From positions 1 to 64,000 of the forward strand of contig NZ_MUIO01000039.1 in assembly GCF_002087235.1 (NCBI RefSeq): 64,000 bases of DNA, written 5' to 3'. Both the position numbers and the translations under genes were made by a program. The first letter of the stretch is position 1. The number at the start of each line of letters is the position of its first letter. Source of the DNA: Pseudomonas floridensis. Lineage in GTDB: Bacteria; Pseudomonadota; Gammaproteobacteria; Pseudomonadales; Pseudomonadaceae. The notes beneath the pieces were generated by a model. That model was not told the origin of the DNA and did not search any database. It was given only the letters and a program-made list of their open reading frames with translations. Below, in pieces: positions 45,122 through 52,209 of this stretch.

Positions 45122-45475
45122 ATGAGCGACATTGAAATACTGTCGTTGTCTCCAGATGGTCGCTATCAAGTCCAGGCGATCCCGTGGGAAGCAGGCAACA
45201 CGCACTGGCTGTTCCCGCCGCAAATCATTGATACCCAAAACGGGAACATGGTGTTCGGCTTCGAGGATCTTCGATGGTCAGCAGACTTCGGCACGTGGCT
45301 GAGTCCGACCCGTGTCGAACTCAAACTGCGAAAACACCCCGGCCTCCGGGCACCTCTGGGGCTCACGGTGATTATTGAATGTGCGCTGCGCACCGCCGAA
45401 CTCGGCGATGGCACTCAAATCGAGTTAGCCTGTCTGGAAAGCACTCTTGAGGGCATGATCGAACTGCTTGGCTGA
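45122..45475 (+). CDS. hypothetical protein, 117 residues
   Basis: The frame is open from 44930, but the upstream part looks non-coding, and the ATG at 45122 begins MSDIEILSLSPDGRYQVQAI. It reads as a compact beta-rich soluble protein (PPQIIDTQNGNMVFGFEDL, then TVIIECALRTAEL). I do not recognise a family; small proteins of this look are sometimes immunity proteins, but nothing here proves that. It lies just outside the left end of the putative integrated element. Confidence 0.55.
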   Translation: MSDIEILSLSPDGRYQVQAIPWEAGNTHWLFPPQIIDTQNGNMVFGFEDLRWSADFGTWLSPTRVELKLRKHPGLRAPLGLTVIIECALRTAELGDGTQIELACLESTLEGMIELLG

Positions 45476-45616
45476 ACTCAGCAAGGACTTGATGATGAAT
45501 TGGAGAGCTCTTGAGCAGGCGCTGTTCGACGCCGCCCGACATATTTTTCGCTCGTGGGGACTCCGTTGTCCACGTCGTCGTCAATCACTTCTGTGAAAAG
45601 CTGCTGCTGACCACGC

Positions 45617-45649
45617 CTACAGACTGTCAGGATCCCCAAAAACATTTTG
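45617..45649 (-). repeat. left copy of the LysR 3'-end repeat (putative attachment site)
   Basis: On the minus strand it encodes QNVFGDPDSL and a stop, against QMFFGDPDSL and a stop at the true LysR end. Many differences are third-codon-position changes (GAT/GAC, CCT/CCC, AGT/AGC), so it is a diverged coding fragment. Shared perfect core: TTTTTGGGGA. The frame upstream is unrelated to LysR. Confidence 0.6.
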
Positions 45650-45692
45650 ACATGGCTCTGGGACGGCGGTTTCAGGTCCAGAAATTTTTAGC

Positions 45693-45713
45693 TTGCCCCC
45701 ATTTTGGCCCCCA
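45693..45713. repeat. left arm-type repeat of the putative element
   Basis: TTGCCCCCA-TTTTG-GCCCCCA, 18 of 21 bases identical to 49156-49176. It lies 44 bp inside the left end. Confidence 0.55.
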
Positions 45714-45878
45714 ACGCTCACCGGGCTCTGGCGGAAGTCAAGCGCTCATCCGAAATACGGTTCTGAGCAGGCCCCAATAGTTCTCCCTGACCCTTGGCTT
45801 TATGGTAGATAAGTCCAGTAAATTGTGGCTAAAGCTAGAAATTAAGCGATAAGGCACAGATTTAGGGAATTAAGTCGC

Positions 45879-45907
45879 TTGATAGGGCTATACGTTAATT
45901 CTATAAT
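45879..45907 (+). promoter_or_regulatory. strong sigma-70 promoter of hipBA
   Basis: TTGATA (45879-45884), 17 bp, TATAAT (45902-45907): a consensus -10 and a five-of-six -35 at ideal spacing. The expected start of transcription is about 45914, 34 bp before the hipB ATG. The surrounding DNA is AT-rich. Confidence 0.7.
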
Positions 45908-45947
45908 TTTGGGAACTAACTGGCACAGAATGGGCTAGGTACACACT

Positions 45948-46265
45948 ATGTTGGATTTAAGCTTCAGCAAGCCGAGCGAAGTCGTCAAGCGCCTCTGCGA
46001 TCGCTTGCGCACGGAGCGCTTGGCGCTGGACATGACACAAGCCGATTTGGCCGGGCGTGCCGGCATCGGCACAAACACAGTGTCCAATCTTGAAGCCGGG
46101 CGCAACGTCGGATTCGAGAACGTCGTTCGGGTAGCGATGGCTCTTGGCCGAACCAAGGAACTTGAAGGCTTGTTCCTGCCAAAGCTGGACACCATCGAGG
46201 ATATTCGGCGCTACGAAAACAGCGCCAATCGTCTCCGTACAAAAAGGAAGTCCGGTAATGCTTGA
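45948..46265 (+). CDS. hipB: HipB-like antitoxin, XRE helix-turn-helix
   Basis: A 105-residue DNA-binding protein. The Cro/CI-type helix-turn-helix spans about residues 14-70 (RLRTERLALDMTQADLAGRAGIGTNTVSNLEAG), followed by a basic tail (LRTKRKSGNA). It overlaps the hipA start by 8 bp, the usual coupling of antitoxin and toxin. It should bind and neutralise HipA and autorepress the promoter just upstream. Confidence 0.88.
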   Translation: MLDLSFSKPSEVVKRLCDRLRTERLALDMTQADLAGRAGIGTNTVSNLEAGRNVGFENVVRVAMALGRTKELEGLFLPKLDTIEDIRRYENSANRLRTKRKSGNA

Positions 46266-47544
46266 GCAGGTGAACGTCTTCTACGAGGGCTGGGGTGAGC
46301 GATGGCAATGGGGGACACTGGTCTCCACGACCGCCTTGACCGGTCGCCCGCTGATCGTGTTCGAGTACAGCAATGAAGCCAGGCAAAGGGGCTTGGAACT
46401 GTCCTCCTACACGCTCCCGTTGGTGGGGGCTCAGTTGCGCCAAGATTTTCCAGACCACCAACTGTACTTGCCAGGGCCTGTTTACGACTCCTTGCCCGAT
46501 GGGTGGGGCATGTTACTGATGGACCGTATGTTCAGGCGCCGCGGGCTCACCACGGCGCGCATCGGCTCACTGGAACGGCTAGCCTACGTCGGCAGCAATG
46601 CAATGGGGGCCATAACGTTTGAGCCTGTGGCACCAGAAGGGAAGGAGTCTGAAGTCCATATCCCGCTGGAGCAGCTTGCCGCCGAAGTGCAGGAAGTGCT
46701 CCATGGAGACGGTGGCGAGTTCCTGCATACGTTGCTGCTGGTGGGCGGCTCGCCTCAAGGTGCAAGGCCTAAGGCCCTCGTCTATCGCGATCCCGAAACT
46801 GGCCGGTTTACCACTGCCGTCACGGCGGGCTTTGAAGCATGGTTGATTAAGTTCCCGGCCAAAGAAGAACATGCCGAGGTGTGCGCTATCGAAATGGTCT
46901 ACGCCGAATGCCTGCGCATGTGCGGTATCGAGACCCCTGACACGCAGTACTTCAGTTTGCCTAATGGCTTAGCGGCGTTTGCTAGTAAGCGATTTGACCG
47001 TCGGGATGGACTGCGCGTACCCATGCAAAGCCTAGCGGCCTTTACGGGGGCAAATTACCGGTCTCCGGGGGTGTTGGACTACGTCAACTTCTTGCGGGCA
47101 ACACAGATGTGTACCAACGACGTGCGAGAGATGGCGGTGGCCTTCGAACGTGCCGTCTTCAATGTTGCGTTCAACAACAGAGACGATCATCCCAAGAACT
47201 TTGCCTACATCATGTCGCAAGACGGTCAGTGGAGACTGTCGCCGGCTTACGACGTGACCTTCTGCGAGGGGCCAAGTGGATATCACCAAATGGATGTGAT
47301 GGGGGAAGCCCTGTCGATTTCTCGCACGCAAATGCTTCGGCTTGCCGAGGAAGCCGAGGTGCCCCCGGACGTTGCCGGCAGAATGATTGACGGCATTTGC
47401 GATGTGGCGAGCCGGTTTGCAAGCATCGCCGAGAACCTATACGCACAGGTTATTACTCGAGACACCTTGCGCACGATCCAAGGCCGCATCGATCAGAACG
47501 TAGCTCGGTTACACAGCGGTCATGCGGGCAGCGGTCGCCGCTGA
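46258..47544 (+). CDS. hipA: HipA-like serine/threonine kinase toxin
   Basis: A 428-residue type II toxin. The HipA_N region (LPLVGAQLRQ, LPDGWGMLLMDR) is followed by the Gly-rich nucleotide loop VGGSPQGARPKAL. The catalytic loop is NNRDDHPKNF (D309, K313, N314) and the metal-binding AYDVTF follows. The family phosphorylates glutamyl-tRNA synthetase or other tRNA synthetases and causes dormancy. Key residues are intact, so it is likely functional. The ATG at 46258 has AAGGAAG upstream. It is the main cargo of the putative element. Confidence 0.9.
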   Translation: MLEQVNVFYEGWGERWQWGTLVSTTALTGRPLIVFEYSNEARQRGLELSSYTLPLVGAQLRQDFPDHQLYLPGPVYDSLPDGWGMLLMDRMFRRRGLTTARIGSLERLAYVGSNAMGAITFEPVAPEGKESEVHIPLEQLAAEVQEVLHGDGGEFLHTLLLVGGSPQGARPKALVYRDPETGRFTTAVTAGFEAWLIKFPAKEEHAEVCAIEMVYAECLRMCGIETPDTQYFSLPNGLAAFASKRFDRRDGLRVPMQSLAAFTGANYRSPGVLDYVNFLRATQMCTNDVREMAVAFERAVFNVAFNNRDDHPKNFAYIMSQDGQWRLSPAYDVTFCEGPSGYHQMDVMGEALSISRTQMLRLAEEAEVPPDVAGRMIDGICDVASRFASIAENLYAQVITRDTLRTIQGRIDQNVARLHSGHAGSGRR

Positions 47545-48125
47545 AGATCGGGAGGAGCGGGCGACTCTCATAATCAATGCTGCCGTGTGCCTCAAGCACG
47601 TAGGGCTTTGGCCGCCGAAGACGTGGGTGTTGCCGGATGACCAAGGCTTGGTATTGATTTGAGCCTTAAACTCACCTGATTGAGTTGGGATATCGCCTTG
47701 GTACACACGGTGAGCGTCGCGGCTACCGTTGACGCTTCACTCCTTGGCAAACACCAGCTCTGATCCGAAGTCACGAATGTTGGATCGGAAGCGAACCTCA
47801 AACACGCCTTTGCGACATATTATGTTCCTGCATCGTTGGGTAGCCATGCGAGGGTAGGTATCCCAATGTGCCAATCAGCGGCGCTGACCATTTGTCCAAA
47901 ATAATACAATTCTGTACTGACTTGTTGCCCTTATCTGTGCGCATTGGCATTATTTGGCCATCACTCGATGCCGGCGCAGGGATGGCCGCGACACGCTACC
48001 TATTTCTGTGCGCTTAATTTGGCGCCAGCCTAGTGCTCATCTATCCCTGCATACCCCCCAATGTCTAACCTTTTGCGGTTCAATAAATGAGTTTCGTTCG
48101 AAAGCTCTTGGCTTTCATTGTCCAA
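47545..48125. other. gene-poor spacer after hipA
   Basis: About 580 bp, AT-richer than the neighbours. The only readable piece is a possible 36-residue integrase N-terminus on the minus strand (47737-47847). Nothing else is supported. Confidence 0.4.
47737..47847 (-). pseudogene. possible N-terminal fragment of another integrase
   Basis: An open frame of 36 codons reads MATQRCRNIICRKGVFEVRF, then RSNIRDFGSE, and stops. The pattern of a short basic start, then a K/R-G-V-F/Y-x-V/F-R-x-R strand, resembles the first 35 residues of tyrosine recombinases with a DUF6538-type N-terminus. It has no ribosome-binding site and stops at once, so at most it is a remnant. Confidence 0.25.
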
Positions 48126-49193
48126 CTATTCAGTCGGAAGGATGAGCCTGATAGCGATGTATTGCCGAAAATTGATCCTGAGAAAATCCACCACGCGGGT
48201 TTTATGTAGCTCGCGCAACAGAACCAAGGCTTGCTCAGGCAACGGAACGATGTGCTTGCCCTTATCCAGATGCTTAGTCTTGCTCACCACATAACGCCAA
48301 TCGGCGCCCACCAAGTCGACATCTTCCCAGCGCATCTGCACCAGTTCGCCTGGACGGACCGGCAACATAATCAGCAGGCGCATCGCGAAGGCAACGCTGC
48401 CGTCGTTGCAGTCGTCCAGACGCAGAAGAAATCTGCCGAGGTCGGCTGGCCTTTCGATGGCCGGGTTGCTGGTGACGACATGGCGGATCTTCAATTCCTC
48501 AATGTTACTGAGCGCTACGTTGCGTTCAACCCAGCCGCGCCCCTCAGCAAACCCCAGGACTGCCAGGATGATGGTGCGTACGCGCCGGGCCATCGCCATT
48601 GTGCGCTGGCGGCGTAGCTCGGTAATGATCGTGGTGATGTGCTCCAGCTTGATCTCGGTGACCGGCTTTTTACCAATGGCAGGCAAAACGTGGTTGTTCA
48701 GCGCTCCGCTAAACCCTGAGATGGATTTAGTCACCAGTCCGGCAGACTTGAATGCCAATCGTTGCTTGGCGACATACTCGAAGGTGCGCATCTCGTTGAG
48801 GAGTTGTGCCTCGATTTTGGCGGTTTTGACCTTGAGCGGAGCGGTGTGATTAGCCATGTCGCGGCGTGCGCCGCGGGCAATGTCGCGCGCTTCTTTCAGG
48901 CCGATTTCGGGGTAAGCGCCGATTGAGAAGCGGTTTTCCTTGCCATGCAGCCGATACTTCAGGCGCCAGAACTTGGAAAGGGACTTGTCCACTTTGCTCG
49001 ACGCCCTTACCTCCAAGTAGAGGCCAGGAACTTCGCCGTCGGCGTGTTTACCTGGTTCGGTCAGCGAGCGGATAAAGACATCGCTGAGTTTTCGTTTGAA
49101 AACGCCTGCATTATTTGGGGCATCGATGGGGCATCCTTTATTAAGGAACCGGAATTTGCCCCCAATTATGCCCCCATGAGTCGTGGAATCCAT
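48126..49193 (-). pseudogene. P4-type tyrosine integrase, C-terminally truncated
   Basis: A 355-residue frame. The N-terminal arm-binding DUF4102-like domain (LTEPGKHADGEVPGLYLEVR, RFSIGAYPEIGLKEAR), the SAM-like domain (TFEYVAKQRLAF) and the start of the catalytic domain with its first Arg (LPVRPGELVQMRWEDVDL) are intact. After LVLLRELHKTR the sequence turns into unrelated residues and ends, so the HxxR, second His/Trp and Tyr nucleophile are missing. Family members run about 50 residues longer with these motifs. It is expected to be inactive. The missing end was not found in other frames downstream. Confidence 0.8.
49156..49176. repeat. right arm-type repeat of the putative element
   Basis: TTGCCCCCA-ATTAT-GCCCCCA, matching 45693-45713 at 18 of 21 positions in the same orientation. 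It overlaps the first codons of the integrase frame and lies 100 bp inside the right end, where integrase arm sites are expected. Confidence 0.55.
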
Positions 49194-49276
49194 TGAATTA
49201 AGACAGGCGGCAACGAACTGAAATAATCAATAACTTGTTGTTATGAGAAGGTTTTATGGAATTTAATGGAACTCCA

Positions 49277-49309
49277 TTACAGGCTATCGGGGTCCCCAAA
49301 AAACATCTG
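49277..49309 (-). repeat. right copy of the LysR 3'-end repeat (putative attachment site)
   Basis: The final codons QMFFGDPDSL plus stop of the LysR gene; compare 45617-45649. The integrase start lies 84 bp away, inside the element. Confidence 0.6.
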
Positions 49310-50191
49310 TATCCGCGACCTCAACCACCGCTCCCCCGGATCATTGTCCTGCGCGCCGCGCCAGGCCATGTGCAGTTCGAACGTACGGGTTTCAATCGGC
49401 AGTTCTTCAGCGCGCACGCCGCCCGCTGCAGTCAGGACCTGTGCGGCGTAGTCCGGCACGGTGGCGATGATGTCGGTGCCGGTCAGCAGGGTGGCTAGGC
49501 CGTTGAATTGTGGGACGGCGAGCACTACGTGGCGCTTGCGGTCGATCTGTTCCAGGTGTTCGTCAATGAAGCCGCTCAGGTCGCCGGCAAACGAGACCAG
49601 CGCGTGTGGACGGGCGCAGAAGTCGTCCAGGCTCAGGCGGCCGGGGACCGAGTCGGCGCGCAGCAACTGGGGCCTGCTTCTGCGCAGCACCTTGCGTTTG
49701 GCGTTGGCGGGCAGGTCTTGGGTGTAGCTGACGCCGACCGAGATTTCGCCGGAGGCCAGCAGGGGCGGCATCAGAATGTAATTGACCCGCCTGATGACCA
49801 GCACGATGCCCGGTGCCTCGGAGCGCAGGCGTTTGAGCAGGGTGGGCAGCAGGGCGAATTCGACGTCGTCGGACAGGCCGATGCGAAACACTGAGGTGCT
49901 GGTGGCCGGGTCGAATTCAGAAGCACGGCTGACGGCGGTGGAGATGGAGTCCAGCGCCGGGGAAAGCAGGCCAAAGATCTCCGTGGCGCGCGCAGTGGGT
50001 TCCATGCTGCGCCCGGTGCGCACGAACAGCGGATCGTCGAACAACCCACGCAGGCGTGACAATGCCGCGCTGATCGCCGGTTGCCCCAGAAACAGTTTCT
50101 CCGCGGCACGCGTGACGCTTCGCTCATGCATCAGGGTTTCAAAGACAATGAGCAGATTGAGGTCTACGCGACGCAGGTCGTTGCGATTCAT
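49277..50191 (-). CDS. LysR family transcriptional regulator
   Basis: A 304-residue protein from ATG 50191, chosen because MNRNDLRRVDLNLLIVFETLM is the usual N-terminus of this subgroup; an upstream extension is open but unlikely. The winged helix is RSVTRAAEKLFLGQPAISAALSRLRGLFDDPLFVR, then the PBP2-like effector domain. It is divergent from the quinone-reductase-like gene at 50509, its likely target. Its last ten codons are duplicated at the far end of the hipBA element. Confidence 0.9.
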   Translation of the reverse strand: MNRNDLRRVDLNLLIVFETLMHERSVTRAAEKLFLGQPAISAALSRLRGLFDDPLFVRTGRSMEPTARATEIFGLLSPALDSISTAVSRASEFDPATSTSVFRIGLSDDVEFALLPTLLKRLRSEAPGIVLVIRRVNYILMPPLLASGEISVGVSYTQDLPANAKRKVLRRSRPQLLRADSVPGRLSLDDFCARPHALVSFAGDLSGFIDEHLEQIDRKRHVVLAVPQFNGLATLLTGTDIIATVPDYAAQVLTAAGGVRAEELPIETRTFELHMAWRGAQDNDPGERWLRSRIQMFFGDPDSL

Positions 50192-50508
50192 ACCGGGGGT
50201 CTCGGGCCATGTGTCGATGGAAAGCGGGCAGGGTGGGATAGTACGAGCAAATGCCGATTTCACGAATCAAAAATTTACAGAAAGATCATTGACCTGGGTT
50301 AAATGCCCATACGGGTTGCAATGTCTGGTGGACATGCGAACAATGGCCGCCGGTCTTCGCATCGGCGCACAGGTCTTGTGTGGCAAGCCGTGCAGCTTGC
50401 GAGGGACAATCGATGGCAGGCATGTCGACTATTAATAGCCACTGATAGTGTTACCGGCAATGCCCGGATAAAGTTTGTGGCATCAAGGTTTACGAGGCGA
50501 GGTTCTCA
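50192..50508. promoter_or_regulatory. divergent LysR/oxidoreductase control region
   Basis: A 317-bp region without a gene. A perfect 10-bp palindrome CTATTAATAG (50429-50438), with a further ATAG at 50445-50448, is a candidate LysR site about 70 bp before the oxidoreductase start. Promoters could not be placed with confidence. Confidence 0.4.
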
Positions 50509-51531
50509 ATGTCCCGCATGATCCGTTTTAACCAGTTTGGCCCGGCCGAGGTGCTCAAGATCGAAGAGCATCCCGTCGCGCTGCCTGCGCCCGGTGAGGT
50601 GCAAGTGCGCGTCCAGGCGATCGGCGTCAGCTGGTATGACGTTCTCTGGCGACAAAATCTGGCTTCCACCCATGCTCGCCTGCCGGCTGGTCTGGGTTAC
50701 GAAATGGCGGGCGTGGTGACTGCGCTGGGCGAAGGTATCGATGACCTGAACGTGGGCGACAACGTTGCCAGCTTTCCGGCAGCCGACGCCAACGAGCATC
50801 CGGTGTATGGCGAATCCATCGTGCTGCCACGCAAGGCGCTGGTCCGTTATCCCGATGTGCTGACACCGGTTCAGGCGAGCGTGCACTACACGCCGTATCT
50901 GGTGGCGTACTTTGCCTACGTCGATCTGGCACGCGTCAAGCCTGGCCAGTCGGTGTTGGTTACCGACGCCAGCCATTGCTCCGGGCCGTCGTTCGTGCAA
51001 TTGGGCAAGGCGCTGGGCGTGCGTGTCATCGCGGCCACCAAGACCGCCGATGCACGTGATTACCTGCTGTCGCTGGGCGCCGACAAGGTTGTGGTGACCG
51101 AAGAGCAGGACCTGCTCATGGCGATCAACAAGTACACCGACAACCGTGGTGTCGACGCTGTGTTCGATGGCCTGGGTGGTCCGCAGATGTCACTGATGGG
51201 TGATGTGCTGGCTCCGCGTGGCAGCCTGGTGCTGTATGGCCTGCAAGGTGGCAACCAGACGCCGTTTCCGGCCTGTGCGGCATTTCAGAAGAACATCCAG
51301 TTCTACGTGCATTGTCTGGGTAACTTCACCGGCAAGCCTGAACTGGGCATCACTCAGGATCAGGAAGCACTGCAACGGGCGTTGCGCGACATCAACCAGC
51401 TCACCGCCGATCGCGTGCTGGCGCCGTTGCAGACCCGAAGCTTTGCATTCGAGCACGTGGTGCAGGCGCATCGCTACATGGACACGTGCCCTATCGGTGG
51501 CCGGGCGGTTCTTGAAATCGAATCGGTCTGA
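50509..51531 (+). CDS. zinc-free MDR family oxidoreductase, quinone reductase-like
   Basis: A 340-residue medium-chain dehydrogenase/reductase. The GroES-like half has LPAPGEVQVRVQAIGVSWYDVLWRQ and LGYEMAGVV. The Rossmann half has VKPGQSVLVTDASHCSGPSFVQLGKALG and VDAVFDGLGG. The zinc-ligand Cys/His set of alcohol dehydrogenases is absent, so it is closer to NADPH:quinone oxidoreductases. The annotation 'alcohol dehydrogenase' would be loose. It is divergent from LysR and ends at a good terminator. Confidence 0.88.
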   Translation: MSRMIRFNQFGPAEVLKIEEHPVALPAPGEVQVRVQAIGVSWYDVLWRQNLASTHARLPAGLGYEMAGVVTALGEGIDDLNVGDNVASFPAADANEHPVYGESIVLPRKALVRYPDVLTPVQASVHYTPYLVAYFAYVDLARVKPGQSVLVTDASHCSGPSFVQLGKALGVRVIAATKTADARDYLLSLGADKVVVTEEQDLLMAINKYTDNRGVDAVFDGLGGPQMSLMGDVLAPRGSLVLYGLQGGNQTPFPACAAFQKNIQFYVHCLGNFTGKPELGITQDQEALQRALRDINQLTADRVLAPLQTRSFAFEHVVQAHRYMDTCPIGGRAVLEIESV

Positions 51532-51566
51532 CCGATTTTCCTATCGGTACGCTGGTGCTCCCCATT

Positions 51567-51594
51567 AAGCCTTCCACTGTGGAAGGCTTTTTTG
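51567..51594 (+). terminator. terminator of the MDR oxidoreductase gene
   Basis: AAGCCTTCC and GGAAGGCTT around ACTGT, followed by TTTTT. Confidence 0.9.
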
Positions 51595-52209
51595 TTGCAG
51601 GTCAAAAAAGGCTGTCTGGAAATGGTTTCTGCGTTCAGGATACGCCTGAGCGAGTGAACATTCTGCGGACGTTTTGATCAGACCCGTCTGAGGCATTTCT
51701 CATCTTAATCATCGCCAACTAACGCGGTGCAGAGTGCATCAATCTGAACGGAATCAATGCGGCAGGATTTATTTGCAGTGTACTAAAGCTGTTCGGGTAC
51801 TTCTGGTGAATAATTCTGTTTAATCCGGCTTTCAGAAAGGCCGCTTCGCAACTAATTTTTCCTACGTCCCAATGCGCCCTTAAAAGTACGGTTGTGACCC
51901 GGTGTAGCAGGAAAGCGCCGTGCTGCAAGGGTGCTGGCGCACAGGCACAGGTTTGATGATGCTATGCGGCTGGCGTAACAAGGTATTAATCAATAAACAC
52001 TGTGTTTAAAGAGGTCGGAAGTATGGCGTGGCTGCACGTATTTTCAAACGTCATCTGTGCCTTGTAATTGTTTTAAGGATACTGATAATAGTTGGGTAAT
52101 TATTACTCAGGGAATGAGTCATGGTCGATTATAGATTCGGTCGTCAGCCCGCTGTTAAATGCCGTGCCAGTACGGTGTTGTGCCGGGGTGAGCGGGCAGG
52201 GAGCATACA
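51595..52209. other. AT-rich gene-free region upstream of the PP-loop gene
   Basis: About 610 bp, lower in GC than both flanks, with several TAATTATTACT-like tracts near 52090. A 69-codon open frame on the minus strand (51719-51928) has no ribosome-binding site or recognisable protein sequence. The promoter of the PP-loop/MocR pair must lie here. AT-richness makes it a likely target for H-NS-like silencing. Confidence 0.4.

Larger units (their letters stand above)
45617..49309. mobile_element. small integrated element carrying hipBA and a truncated integrase
   Basis: A 3.7-kb segment bounded by two copies of the 3' end of a LysR gene (45617-45649 and 49277-49309; 24 of 33 bases identical, stop codons aligned). 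Just inside each end lies a TTGCCCCCA-type repeat pair (45693, 49156). It carries a HipB/HipA toxin-antitoxin pair, AT-richer non-coding DNA, and a P4-type integrase lacking its catalytic C-terminus. The layout fits insertion at the 3' end of the LysR gene with restoration of its coding end, followed by decay. Confidence 0.55.

Noticed and set aside
45511..45780. 89-codon plus-strand open frame at the left end of the element
   Set aside because: It runs through the attachment-like repeat and arm site and has no motif or ribosome-binding site.
47545..48125. search for the missing C-terminal half of the integrase in other frames
   Set aside because: No HxxR or Tyr-containing recombinase sequence could be read in any frame downstream of 48126.
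51719..51928. 69-codon minus-strand open frame in AT-rich intergenic DNA
   Set aside because: No start signal and composition unlike neighbouring genes; probably chance.
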